A DNA stretch of 64,000 nt from Zeus faber (Eukaryota > Chordata > Actinopteri > Zeiformes > Zeidae), in contig OY482850.1 of the NCBI GenBank assembly GCA_960531495.1, positions 9,705,053 to 9,769,052 on the forward strand, in the 5' to 3' direction. Of the stretch, positions 24,095-36,499 are shown one piece after another (the first letter of the stretch is position 1; every line of letters begins with the position of its first letter). The notes beneath the pieces are model-generated. The model worked only from the letters and a program-made list of their open reading frames with translations, did not search any database and was not told the origin of the DNA. The translations under genes were made by a program, and so were the position numbers.

Positions 24095-24215
24095 ATTTGT
24101 AAACACTGAAAACAAGTATAATGTTATTAATGTTATTTTCAGTGTGCTGAAAACTGGGACATTTTAGTGTTTTACAGATACAGTATCTGTCGGGACTTGC
24201 GACACCCAGCTTGAA
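24095..24215 (-). repeat. Dispersed 120 bp repeat, copy 2 (inverted)
   Basis: Reverse complement shares the TCTGTAAAACACTAAAATGT and TTGTTTTCAGTGTTTA blocks with 20770-20890. Confidence 0.6.
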
Positions 24216-25189
24216 ACCGGCTCAAAACAGTCCCAGATGAACCCAGATGTCTGGTCACTGTATTTCTGTATTGATCAGAAATGAAATTTTCCTTTTTTAA
24301 AAAAGCTTTAGCTTCTCTTTCCCAAATCAAAAAAAAACAACGTTCTTGCAGAGCAGGGTTGTTCCACTGAAGGAATTTATACACAGTGAAAAACAAGAGA
24401 GTCGGTTGTCTCCCATTTTGAACATCTTATAAAGGTTTCTTTCCTCTTGACGTTTAGTCTGTCTTTGGTTTTTTTCTTCTGTGCATCAACTGTGACTAAT
24501 GTAACCTAGTCAACATCAGCATTTGTTTCCGACTCATTGTTGGTATTGCAGTCAAATCTGTAGACTAAAATTGCCTTTCCAATGTGGGTGCCAAATTGAC
24601 GACATGCTCTGCCCATCCAAAAATCCACAAGTCTGATAAGTTCTGTTAAATTCTACTTAACAGCCCAAACTGGGAACATCAGGCAGCTGTCAGGTCTGTT
24701 TAGTGCTACAGGAAGTTGGGGTTTTGAAGAGTAACAATCACAATTGTACTGAGCAGAGGTGGGTGGAACATACTGACAATGAGCCAGAGCAAAGCAAATA
24801 ACAACTTTGTACTTACATTTTGTCTTTCTTTCATCCTCCACTCCATTTGAGAAGTCTGTCACATTTGTCCTTCTGCCAGTTAGAGTTCTTTTACCCAATG
24901 CCATAACTGCTTGTTATCGTGCTTTATATCGGTATGACTGGCGAAGTTAGTGGAATGAGGACCACTAGAAAATGGCCTTATTATTTCATTTGATTGAAGT
25001 TGCATGTTTTGAAACTCAATGCTTCTGTGAAAACATAAGCTCTAAACCTTACGCTTTAAAAGGAACAGTTTGCCCTGATCCGTTCATACTCTTTTTCGAC
25101 CTAATTGTTCTCCCAATGTTCACGCAGGTTTCTTCTGGGAGCCCTCCCACACTGAAGACACTTCACTCTCCTGACCATTATGTCCGTGA
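24216..25189. other. Anonymous DNA, no gene seen
   Basis: A minus-strand frame at 24904-24653 (MALGKRTLTGRRTNVTDF and onward) is open for 83 codons but has no motif or context I can use. The rest is anonymous. Confidence 0.35.
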
Positions 25190-25310
25190 CCAAGGCGTTG
25201 GCTCTAGATCTGGAGTTTGTTCTTGGGCGCCGCTCTATGGCTGCACACTGCTCCTTGTTACTTAGGATGGGTCAAATGCAGAGGATAAAATTTCCCCACT
25301 ATTTTAACTT
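25190..25310 (+). repeat. SINE-like 3' segment
   Basis: CTGCACACTGCTCCTTGTTAC and GGATGGGTCAAATGCAGAGG followed by ATAAAATTTCCCCA match, from memory, the conserved 3' part of a very common teleost short interspersed element. Only this tail is present. Confidence 0.55.
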
Positions 25311-25355
25311 GAGTACCTCGTAGTATATTTATTTGTGAGTAGTATTCTGTATATA

Positions 25356-26065
25356 ATACCCCTTTCTCACTGCGCCAAAAGCCCGGTAACACCCGCTAGC
25401 ATTTGACATTAGTGGGAAAGGTTACACCCGGGTTTCAGTCCCGGGACAAATGACCCTGCAATAGACATGGGTTTTATCGGCTCCAGCTCCAATTGGCTCT
25501 GATGGAAACAGGACACCTGGGTCGACCCGCTACTTTTTGCCCCTTTACCTGTGCAATGCAACACGCGTTGAAGTTCCGGACGTTGGCGCAATTATAGACA
25601 GGAATATCCGTTTATTCATATCTGATTTACAAACCAAAATCAAAATCAGAGTCGAAGTCAATCAACTGACTATTTTCCCACAGGCAGGACCATGAAATGT
25701 TTTGAGCATGGGGAGGGGGAGGCTTCGATCGCACAAAGCATAGGGAACCCCCAGGCTCCCCGCCGGGCTCCCAGCCACTGGAGCGCCGCCCCAAGCCGTT
25801 CTCTGAACCGAAGAGCCGCCACCGAAGAACCAGCAGCGGGCGCTGCCGGTGCGCTCGTGTGGACGTGGCATACTCCATGTTGCTTCTTCTGTTTTTTTTC
25901 CCGAATCACACTGGAACCATGACAGGGCCCTTTTCCTGCATGTTTATGACATGGAACGTGACACTCCAGAAAAAAAAGAAAGGGATACCCGTCCACTCTG
26001 GCAATGGGAACAGTGTCAATGGCCTATTTTTTGCAGGTTGACCCGCGCTTAAACCTTTTAATATT
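25356..26065 (+). repeat. 0.7 kb dispersed repeat, copy 2 of 2
   Basis: Collinear with 6751-7520, starting ATACCCCTTTCTCACTGCGC and ending near GGCAATGGGAACAGTG. The central part is more GC-rich than in copy 1. Divergence between the two is high, so both are old insertions. Confidence 0.6.
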
Positions 26066-26392
26066 TGTGTAAGAACTGTATAATATATGTATTTTGACTA
26101 CTCAACCCACTTCTGGTACTGAGCCAAAGAGGGAAGCAAGAAACCCAAGGCCAATTCCATACATAGTTTTTTGTTCTTCTATGAAGGTAGGAGCGGGGGA
26201 AGGAAGTCCTTGAGGCAGTGATATGGTGGCGGGAATTAGGAGTCAGGATAAAATACATCCCATCTTTTCTGTTTCTTTCAAGTCTTTTATTTGGACGTAT
26301 TTTATTTGGACATGTTCACAGATGGAATGGATTGCATGTCCATTGCACAGTGACAGGCCACAGGCCAGAAGCACTTACAACTACACACACAG

Positions 26393-26394
<2 letters not shown>
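26066..26394. other. Anonymous DNA, no gene seen
   Basis: Short frames only; leads into a long CA tract. Confidence 0.35.
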
Positions 26395-26486
<92 letters not shown>

Positions 26487-26500
26487 CCACACACACACAG
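26395..26500. repeat. (CA)n microsatellite
   Basis: About 100 bp, interrupted only near its two ends. Confidence 0.97.
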
Positions 26501-26622
26501 GGGACTGAGGGGAATTTTAGGTCAACCTGTAAGAAAATTGTGTTTCAGGGTAAGAACTGAGACAATAGGAGATAGATTCAAGGATTAATTAGACCACCGG
26601 GAAGGAGAGAAAGCAAACTATT

Positions 26623-26623
<1 letters not shown>

Positions 26624-26687
<64 letters not shown>

Positions 26688-26690
26688 GGT
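26624..26690. repeat. (GT)n microsatellite
   Basis: About 33 units with one GG and one TTGGTT interruption. Confidence 0.95.
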
Positions 26691-26826
26691 TTGTGTGTGT
26701 CCGCCTCTGTGTATTTTGTGTGTGTCAGTCCACTTACTATATATATTTTTTGATATAGTCTCTTCCTCACTTCTCTCTTTCTTTAAAATTAATTAGTTAC
26801 CTTCTAATTCTAGAGGCCAACTTATG

Positions 26827-26836
26827 CCCCCCCCCC

Positions 26837-26892
<56 letters not shown>
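26827..26892. repeat. C homopolymer followed by (CA)n
   Basis: A run of about 11 C leads into about 27 CA units with a TA interruption. Confidence 0.93.
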
Positions 26893-26895
<3 letters not shown>

Positions 26896-27173
26896 GCAGA
26901 TACATATTTCGGCAGCATCAAGAAATACGACACACTTTCAGGGCTCGAGTTGATAACATCGGTGACTTTCCTCTCTCCCTCTATCGCTCTCGCTCGCTCC
27001 CTCTCTCTGCCTTATCCCAGACTATCTGTTAAGCACCGATTTGGACTTTCTTTTTAAAAGTTGCCTGGATTAAAGTCTGTATCCCTTTTTGTGGCAAATT
27101 TCCCACTGTGAGTGATGTATTTGACAATACTTCAGGTGAGTGGTTTTCAACTGGTCTAGTCTCACATTTGTCC
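26893..27173. other. Anonymous DNA, no gene seen
   Basis: CT-rich around 26960-27010, otherwise featureless. Confidence 0.35.
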
Positions 27174-27507
27174 TGATTCACACTGTATCCGACAAACGAC
27201 AAGAACAAACCGGAAGTCAATTCATTCCTACGGAGAGTCGGATTCTGTATTTTATTTATTGTTATTAAGGTTCACGTTGGATGTGACAATGTTGCCTTTC
27301 AATAAATGTATTTTTATGTAAGTGAATTAAGTGTAAGATTGTATTTTTGTTCACAGTTTAAAAACATTCAGGGACATGGTAAATGTCCAGCTGATCAAAC
27401 TCCTCCCATATTTCGTGACGCGAAACTCAGACACAGTTCATCCGACGGCCACTAGGGGGGAGGATCAGAGAGTCGCATGCGATTACAGATTTGGTGTGAA
27501 GCGAGCG
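27174..27507 (-). mobile_element. MITE-like element, copy 3 of 3
   Basis: Read on the minus strand it starts CGCTCGCTTCACACC, carries GCCGTCGGATGAACTGTGTC and GAATCCGACTCTCC, and ends at the GTGTGAATC-type terminus near 27174. These blocks are shared in order with 3901-4314 and partly with 11113-11530. It is non-coding. Confidence 0.6.
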
Positions 27508-27589
27508 TAAATGATCGAGTCACGGTTCCAACAATACCATCGGCAGGAGTGTAAACCTGACATGATTCGAGTCCTTTAGGTTGGGGCCG

Positions 27590-27718
27590 CCAGTGGCCGA
27601 GGGTGGAGAGAACATGCGAACTCCACGCAGAAAGACTTCAAACTCCGAACCTTCATTCTGTAACGCAAAACGGCGCTGACCACTGATCCACCAGGTTGTG
27701 TCACCGGCAATCCTTGGC
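27590..27718 (-). repeat. tRNA-SINE-like fragment, degraded
   Basis: Plus-strand AGAACATGCGAACTCCACGC, CAGAAAGACT and GACCACTGATCCACCAG match the reverse strand of a widespread fish repeat, of which a better copy lies at 62880-63035. Confidence 0.5.
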
Positions 27719-29247
<1,529 letters not shown>

Positions 29248-29450
29248 CATTATTATGGGGAAAATTCAGTCAGCCTTACCTGTTAACACGTCTCCACTGG
29301 CTCAATATGTGCTGCCAATGCACAAGCCCTGGGAGTGAGACAAAGGGCTCTCAGGTGGAGTGAAATGAAGACGGGAAAGAAAGGAGGTATTGTGTGTTTG
29401 TGTGAAAGAGATAGACATATGAATAATAACTCAAAGTCTTAACTGCACCC

Positions 29451-29590
29451 TGCACACACACACACGCACACACACACACACACACACGCACACACACACA
29501 CACACGCACACACACACGCACACACACACACGCACACACACACGCACACACACACGCACACACTCACACACATCCACACACATCCACACA
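29451..29590. repeat. (CA)n with regular CG interruptions
   Basis: CA tract in which single CG steps recur at spacings of about 8-14 bases, giving a higher-order CACACG-type pattern. It ends in two CATCCACA units. Confidence 0.95.
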
Positions 29591-30096
29591 GCACCGCAGC
29601 TGAGTGGGAGGATACGTGGATGTGAGAAGTGGAGGGGATGTGGATGGATGGAGGCAATTCCTCTGCAGGGATCCGGAGCGGAGGAAAAGTAGAAAACCGT
29701 CGGGGACACAAAACACTAAAAAGCCTGGCCGCTTGTAGCGGATTGAGATAGAAATTCATTATGCGGAATGGTTAGAGGCGGCCGGGGGAGAAGGAGAGGC
29801 CGTCTGGGTGCTCCTGTCATCCCCTGCGCCGGAAGCCGGGGTCCTGGCGCTGGTGCGGGAGTGGGAGGGACACTCCCCGATGGGTGAGTGTCCGAAGACG
29901 GGGAAGATAATGGGCACGGACATCATTTAGAATAGTAGCATTAGAATAGATTTGACTGGATCATATTATACCATATGATATTATATTGAATTTGATTACA
30001 TTTGATCTTAGAATAAATTGAATTAGACTAATTGATTATAATAAATGATAATGAAAATAATTTGATTAAATTGGATTAGATTGGATTACATCATAT

Positions 30097-30135
<39 letters not shown>

Positions 30136-30666
30136 TGGATCAAAGTTTATGACATTAGATTAGATTAGATTAGATGACATTAAATTATATTAGAATTAAT
30201 ATTAGAATAAATGTAATACATTTGTTTCTGATTGAATGGAATTAATTAAACTAGTGCATGGCACAGTTTTACAAAATGTCCATGATTCACTCATTAGCAT
30301 CTGTTCAAGACACACTTTGTGACTCAGTCGCAGAGCCCTGAAGCCCCGCCCCCCCGCTAGCAGCTGTTCGCTGTTTATTCAAAGTTAATTCATATTACAC
30401 GCACCAAATTTGACGCTGCATGTCCTCGGCGTCCCAGCAGTACACCCACCAAGTGTAGAAACCTGAAGGGAAGTAGATTGGACGGACTGTTGTAGATGTA
30501 ATCAAAGGACATACAAACAGACATAGAGACAGACAGACAGGCAGGCAGGCAGGCAGGCAGAGATTTGTTCCTTTATAGTAAGATAATGATTAAAAATGAT
30601 TTGTTAAATTTTTTTTATTATTTTATTATATTATATTATATTATATTATATTATATTATATTATAT
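29591..30666. other. GC-rich patch then AT-rich simple DNA, no gene seen
   Basis: 29763-29905 is clearly GC-rich and holds an 8-bp hairpin GGACACTC/GAGTGTCC near 29867-29893. After 29930 the sequence is dominated by TTAGATT/TGGATTA words, (AT)n at 30098-30134, a GACA/GGCA tract at 30528-30560 and (TTATA)n at 30615-30668. No coding sequence is evident. Confidence 0.5.
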
Positions 30667-30832
30667 AGAGCTGGTCGTCTAGTAATCTAAAGGGTGCTGT
30701 TTCGATCCCAGGCTCCTCGATCCTTGAGCAAGACACTTAACCCCTAATTGCTCCTGATGGCTGCGTCCATCGGTGTTTGAATAATTGTAAGTCGCTTTGG
30801 ATAAAAGCGTCTGCTAAATGTAATGTAATTAT
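30667..30832 (+). repeat. V-SINE-like SINE (DANA/HE1-type tail)
   Basis: AGCTGGTCGTCTAGTAATC leads to a B-box GTTTCGATCCC at about 30698-30708. Then come CCTTGAGCAAGACACTTAAC and the highly characteristic tail AGTCGCTTTGGATAAAAGCG followed by TCTGCTAAATG and a TAATGTAA end. The tail is shared with V-SINE elements of fish (established knowledge). The first ~15 bp of the tRNA-like head are missing, replaced by the preceding (TTATA)n tract. Confidence 0.8.
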
Positions 30833-30892
30833 ATTATATTGGATCAGATAAATTAAATCACATTTGTTAAGATTGAATTATATTTTATATGG

Positions 30893-31312
30893 CTTGTGGC
30901 ACTGACAAAAAGGCAGGTGGCTGAACTGGTGGTGGCAGAGTTGAGGATTGAGATGAGATTGAGATGAGATTTTCATTGGGAGTGACAAGGATGGACAGGA
31001 TTAAGAATGAGTACATTAGAGGGACAGCTCAGGTTGGACAGTTTGGTGGAAAAGTGAGAGAGGCCAGATTGAGATGGTTGGACACGTGTGTAGGAGAGAT
31101 GAGAGTTACATTGGGAGAAGGATGCTGAGGATGGAGCTGCCAGGCAAGAGGAAAAGAGGAAGGCCAAAGAGAAGGTTTCTGGATGTGGTGACGGAGGACA
31201 TGCAGGCGGTTGGTGTAAGGGGGGAAGATGTGCAGAACAGAAGGTTTTGGAGGCAGATGATCCGCTGTGGCGACCCCTAACGGGAACAACTGAAAGAAGA
31301 AGAAGAAGACTG
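30893..31312 (+). mobile_element. 5'-truncated RTE-type LINE 3' end
   Basis: About 420 bp homologous to the C-terminal coding region and 3' end of 5341-6735: KNEYIRGTAQVGQFGGKV, then GKRKRGRPKRRFLDVV and RCGDP before the stop, then a GAAGAAGAAGAAG tail. It starts at a segment reading ACTDKKAG-like out of frame, upstream of the deletion point of the other copy, so the two copies inform each other. Indels break the frame near 30950 and 31080. Confidence 0.8.
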
Positions 31313-31934
31313 GATTATACTGTATCAATTCATTAGATTCGATTGAACTGTTTTATAGCTGCAAAGTCAGAAATTGTTAATTACAAAATATTTATGTGAA
31401 TGTTGTGATTCTTCGAGTGCATATAGGTCCTCATTTATAAATTGGACACATTTCTTCCCATAGAAATATTTCTAGGGGCAGGCTGTCCATTGGTTTTTGA
31501 TTCAGCTTCATCAAAAATTTAATTGAGACTAATTAGTCCGAAGCCAATAGATTTTGACAAAGGCTGGCTGTTTTCCCGAGGTTGCAGATGTGATGTGGTG
31601 GATAAAGTGGAGTTATGCTGACGGAGGTGAGATTTCTCCAATCAGGAGATGTCGATCGTTGTTATCGTTATAGGAGGTGGAATGGACATAACTGACTACA
31701 TAAACCAAACTAGTAATGGATACAGTAACTACAGTTATGCAATATATGTCCCTACAATACATCTTTCAAGTTCAAAATTAATACATTTTCCATTGTTATC
31801 TGAAGATAAGGACCAACCTTGGTTGAGGTGGTGATCAGACAGGGGGGAATATCAACAAACCACCTGACCACCTGTTTCAAAAGGTCAAAAAAATGTTTTT
31901 TTCCAGCTAGTGTGAATCAAAATGTGATTTAATG
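31313..31934. other. Anonymous DNA, no gene seen
   Basis: No motif-bearing open frame and no shared repeat. Confidence 0.35.
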
Positions 31935-32110
31935 CAGTGTTTCCCAACCTTTTTTCTGCCACGGCACACTTTTTTTTTTACAATGAAATAATTCCATGAT
32001 GTTGTGGTTGCAGACACATAGATATTTTTTTATGGAGGTTTACTGTATATTGTATTGTATGTTTATGGTTGCTATGCTCACCCTCCAGTAGGTGTCTCCG
32101 TGTGACTGCA
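31935..32110 (+). mobile_element. hAT-like terminus plus a shared 100 bp segment
   Basis: CAGTGTTTCCCAACCTTTTT followed by GCCACGGCACAC is the 5' terminal sequence I associate with vertebrate hAT elements. A matching inverted terminus lies at 62584-62650. From about 32003 to 32105 (TTATGGAGGTT ... GCTCACCCTCCAGTAGGTG) the sequence matches 44280-44365. There is no transposase here. Confidence 0.5.
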
Positions 32111-32384
32111 GGATGATGTGAGAGAAAAGAGGGTAAGAGGGAGAGAGGCAGAGCAAGCTAGGATAAAGTGATGTACGCCATGAGTGTTAGCAGTTTCTAA
32201 GGGTAAAAGAAAATACTCAACAGTTTGTTGTCTCCTGTGCTACAGTCACCAACAAAACAAATTGGCAAGGAGGATGGGATTTTCAGTACCGAGTCCACAG
32301 TCCTTCCTTCCTCATGTTTGTCAGCCGCCGATACCGTTTGAAACAAGCTGGAAATTCTTCAACAACTACATGCTACTGATACAT
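32111..32384. other. Anonymous DNA, no gene seen
   Basis: A 68-codon plus-strand frame (32184-32390) lacks recognisable motifs. Confidence 0.3.
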
Positions 32385-32960
32385 GCTTGAGGAGGGGCCG
32401 GGAAGCGGCCATGCAGACCCTCCCCTGGACCCGACTGTGCCATAGCACACTCACCTCCCGTACCTGGAGGTACCCAACCTACAGCGAGCAGCCACGGGAG
32501 CAGAGCGGGTTGCCATGTGCCTCCGCCATGCCGGGCTGCTCCACGCCCCCATCAGACACCTGGTCAGCCCCTGGCTGCCAAGCATGCGCACCACAGAACA
32601 GAGGGCGGCAGCCTGCTCCCCCAGCGATGAGCGTCCTGCACATCGAGAATGCCACAGGACAGGTTCCCTGGCAGCCCTGTGGACAACAGGAGTGCGCCCT
32701 CCCACCGAAGGAGGCCACATGGTGAGTAAACCCGGCCAGGCTCAGGCCCCTGGGTCACAGGACCAGACGGAATGCCTAACCAGCCCCGGCACAACGGGCC
32801 ACCCCCGCCCCACGGGATGCAGAAGGACACGCAAGCCCTGCCAACCCAGCGGCGCACCGACCCCCGACCACGGGACCAAGACCCCAACCCGCAACCTAAA
32901 TATTATTTTCTTGGCAGTTGTTAAGGAGATCAAAACAGGTTGGTGGTGTTTAAGTGGTGG
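32385..32960 (+). other. GC-rich segment, probable 5' region of the fish L1
   Basis: Strongly GC-rich and rich in CCC and CAG words, unlike its AT-rich surroundings. It directly precedes the L1 ORF1 remnant. Long overlapping open frames occur on both strands, which is a composition effect. I infer that it is the 5' UTR or the start of ORF1 of the same L1 element, but no motif proves this. Confidence 0.4.
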
Positions 32961-33330
32961 GTCAACTGAGGCAGGACAACCTCATCTTTTTTGGGATCCC
33001 AGAGAACAACACAGAATCCCCAGAAAACATAGTGAAAGACTTCCTTCACACCGCCCTGAAACTCCCCATGGACACCGTGAAGCAGATCACCTTCCACTGG
33101 GTTCACCGACTGGGACACCGCTGGGGGAACCGTCCCCACTCTATCGTTAAGTTAGAACACTAAAGCCCAGGAGCTGGTGAAAAGCAAAGGACGGGAGCTG
33201 AAAGGAACCACACTGGGTATGAACAACGATGGAAGGTGCTTTACCGCATCCTGAAGGAGAACCAGCAGAAGGATAAACGGGTATCGCTGGTTAATGATAA
33301 ACGAATAGTTTATCAACAACCTGCGATACC
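32961..33330 (+). pseudogene. L1 ORF1 (Tx1/Swimmer-like) remnant
   Basis: Contains IPENNTESPENIVKDFLHTA (shifted frame), ALKLPMDTVKQITFHWVHRL, and after a frameshift KSKGRELKGTT. These match the RNA-binding ORF1 protein of fish L1 elements, known from the RRM-containing family often named transposase 22. Several frameshifts and a stop at about 33163 interrupt it. The C-terminus runs directly into the TIR transposon at 33334. Confidence 0.6.
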
Positions 33331-33333
33331 CAT

Positions 33334-34830
33334 GACCCACCACAGCAAAAACCGCTATATCGCTATATCTATATATTTCAAAAAACGCCAGAAGCAGCAA
33401 AATAAGTTGAAAAACCTTTCTGGAAGGAAAATTAGATTTTTCCAGATTGGTGTTCCTTTGTGTTTTTTTTTATCTCTCATTGTATTTTCAAAACCGTGTT
33501 TGATTTATAAATAACAGATAAATGTTAAACCGTGGAGTTAAATATGTGACCCACCGCATACTTTAGGGTCATTTAGCGGCTTTCAAGTTTTTTTTTTGAA
33601 TCAGAGCTTCCAAACAATGTGTCACTGGTGCCAATCAAGCAAATATTTTTAAAGCTATGACTTGTTAATGACAAGGGTGTGACAAACTGTGATTCTGACA
33701 TAATCACCTCCAAAGTTTTCTCCACACCAGGTTCATTCAGCCAGCTCCCAGAATGCAAATGGGGTTGGCGGACAAACAAAGCCTCATGGCAAATTAACAT
33801 ACTGTTGAATGGGCTAATCATGAACACCGTCAATAACACAACTGCTTGTTTTTAAAAAAGCTTTTATTTAACAGTAAGAAAATTCATGTATTATAAAAGT
33901 GGAATTATTTTGGAGTTTAAAAGTACGGACAACACAACAAAATGTAGTCTTTCAATATTATGAGTCTCAGAAAAACTGAAATCTGAAAATCTGTCACCAA
34001 CCTCAACGGACTTCATCACGTCATCAACTTCTTCCGTTGTAACAACAACGGAATCATCGGTCTCCTCTGGTGGTTCTTGAAAATATTCTGTTTTATCGCC
34101 ACATTAAGTTTGAAATGCGCTGTTTGAAATGTTCTCCAAGTCTGGAGTAATAACAGATACAGCAGCGCTGTCGTTCTCCGCATCGCCGTTGGAGAACTGA
34201 CTATCAGCGCGGAAAATGTCCAGTCCAGTACGCGCTGCTAATACTGACTTGGATCTATTGCACTGGTCAGATTAAGGTCCAAAATATGATTCAGAGCTTC
34301 CGCAACCTGCATAATCCATAATGATACGGAGAAGAAAGTTTTCACAGACAAGTGAGACCAAAACACCCCCGTGCTGTGCTTTAAGCGTCTGTTTATGGAA
34401 GTGACGTAGGTGCGTGACGCGAAGTGTTTTTCTTCTTCTTTGTGTGTAAAAGTAGTACGATTTAAAGGTTGAATTCTATCAAAACGGTTTCACATTGTGA
34501 CTTCACATCACATGGAATATGGAGGAATGATCTTCACCTGGACTCTCGCTTTAAAGGAAACCATAGATCGGCGTTATTCAGTGCTATTCCGCGTCTCGTA
34601 AGTGAACTGCGTTTCCCCATGAAATCTAACAGGAATATTTAACTCCACCGTTTAACATTTTTCTACTATTTATAAATCAAACTTGGTTTTGAAAATATGT
34701 TGAGAGATAAAAAAAACCCCACAAATCTGGAAAAATCAAATTTTCCTTCAAGAAAGGTTTTTTCAACTTATTTGGCTGCTCCTGGCAATTTTAGAAATGC
34801 ACAAGATGGCGAGTTTTGCTGTGGTGGGAC
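33334..34830. mobile_element. 1.5 kb DNA transposon with ~200 bp TIRs inside L1
   Basis: The left 212 bp (33334-33545) and the right 198 bp (34633-34830) are inverted imperfect copies. Both begin GACCCACCACAGC / GTCCCACCACAGC when read inward and share AGTTGAAAAA, TTTTTTTTATCTCTC, TTTATAAAT and CGGTGGAGTTAAATA-type words. The left TIR carries an extra CTATATCG microsatellite-like insertion. The interior holds a decayed minus-strand frame with its own polyadenylation signal. I cannot name the superfamily and could not identify a confident target-site duplication. Confidence 0.7.
33863..34319 (-). pseudogene. Decayed terminal exon-like ORF inside the TIR transposon
   Basis: From the ATG at 34319 one minus-strand frame runs 142 codons to a TAA at 33891-33893, interrupted by only two in-frame stops (TTA at 34272-34274 and 34104-34106 on the plus strand). 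A polyadenylation signal AATAAA follows at 33868-33863. Readable parts include MDYAGCGSSESYFGP, SKSVLAARTGLDIF, then EPPEETDDSVVVTTEEVDDV. The middle is acidic and Thr/Val-rich. The frame is also open upstream of the ATG to about 34385 (VLVSLVCENFLLRII), so it may be the last exon of a longer transposon gene. I do not recognise the protein, and no catalytic motif is visible. Confidence 0.45.
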
Positions 34831-36480
34831 AAATATATCAAACATTAACTCATTCCTTGAGGGTATTGACCTCACTAAACTTTCCACAGAGCAGGCTACC
34901 ACATTAGATTAACCACTTACTCTAGAAGAACTCAGGAAAGCTGTCTTTTATATTCCCAACAATAAATCACCTGGATCAAATGGCTACCCAGTGGAATTCT
35001 ATAAACACTTCTGGCCACTTATATCCCCATTATCCATCTGAATGGTTACAGAGTCCACCTCCACCATCCCTCAGCACATGAATACTACTCCCATTTCAGT
35101 TTTGCTCAAACCCAATAAGATCCCAACCCTCACCTCCAGTTATAAACCAATAAGCCTTATTAATTGTGATTTAAAGATTATTATTAAACACTAACCAACA
35201 GAATTGAAAATGTTATTCCATTCATAATTCACCCAGACAAAACAGGGTTTGTCGAGGGCAGACAGTCATCCAGCATATACACAGTTTATTCAGTCTGATC
35301 AGCATATCTCAAAGGAACAACATAAATACTGTTATTGCCTATTTAGATGCCGAAAAAAGCATTTGACAGAGTTAATTGGACATATCTCTTTTCAACCCTC
35401 AACAAATTTGGCTTTGGAGAGTCCTTCATTCAATGGATCAGAATCCTGTACAACTCTTCACCTGCTTCTGTCATCGACAATGATTACATTTCACAGCGTT
35501 TCATTCTACAACACGGCACAAGACAAGGATATCGGCTCTCCCCATTGCTATTCACCATCTTTATTGGACCACTCGCTGAGGCCATCCGTCAAAACAATAA
35601 TATGTAGGTACAGTATACAAACAGGAAACTGTTCACAAAATCAGTTTGTATGCAGACGATATTTTGTTGTACTTAAGGAACCAAATAAATCTTACCGTGT
35701 TCAATCTTATATCAAAGTTCTCAGCTATCTCAGACTATTCAATAAATTGGGCTAAAACCACTCAGTGTGGAAGATTGGAATGCTGTAACCCAGAAACTTC
35801 TCTTAACCATTACAACGGTCAACATTAGATATCTTGGAATTGATCTCTACCAATCCGTCAGATTTGTTTACTCTTAACTTTACAAAATTGCTCAAATGCA
35901 TTGATGAAGACCTCATTCGATGGAACAACCTACCCATCTCATTAATTGGTAGGATAGACATCTTCAATTTATAATTAAATGGTTACAACCAGAGCAACAA
36001 TTGGGCCATGGAGGGCGAGACAAACAGGATGGCAGGAGTTATCAATGTCTGATCTCCCATTCCTTACTGAATCAATAAGGAAACATAATTGCTTTTAAAA
36101 CCCATTCAACGCTATGACTCTGGCAGCCTGGTGGAGAATCCTCAAACTCAGTGGTTACACTCGTTCTCCAAAAAAATTCACCCCAATCTGGCACAACCCA
36201 GATTTTCTGGTTAAAAACAGGCCAATAATCTTCAGGTCTTGGAAAAGACAAGCAATTACTCATCTGGAACACGTTTTTGAAAACAATTTGCCTATATCCT
36301 TCCCAACCCTAAGCCAAAGGTTTAATATCCGTGCCACGGCTTCCTTCAACTCCTTCAACTACAGCAGTTTCTACATGTTAAAATCAAATTAAAAAACAAC
36401 ATCCTACAACCATCTTCGATTGAACATCTTACCCATATCAGTTATAAAAAAAAATCTCTTTTCCAGAGTACACAAACTTT
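34831..36480 (+). pseudogene. L1 ORF2 (Tx1/Swimmer-like) reverse transcriptase remnant
   Basis: Blocks in order: NNKSPGSNGYPVEFYKHFW (34950-35020), LLKPNKIPTLTSSYKPISL-like (35100-35160), KAFDRVNWTYLFSTLNKFGF (35347-35410), QHGTRQGYRLSPLLFTIFIG (35510-35570), MYADDILLYL (35646-35675; catalytic YADD intact), SDYSINWAKT, and WWRILKLSGYTRSP..FTPIWHNPDF (36126-36200). Frame changes separate nearly every block. The endonuclease part that should precede 34831 is missing, so the junction between ORF1 and mid-ORF2 is a deletion as well as a transposon insertion. The 3' end near 36480 is not marked by a clear poly(A). Confidence 0.75.
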
Positions 36481-36499
36481 TATTCAAAAACAGATGACA

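Noticed and set aside
29763-29905. GC-rich patch as a CpG-island promoter
   Set aside because: It is only ~140 bp with no adjacent gene or core promoter element that I can support.
32515-33150. 211-codon plus-strand frame
   Set aside because: It begins in the GC-rich L1 5' region and its last part is a wrong frame of the L1 ORF1 remnant; no domain is visible.
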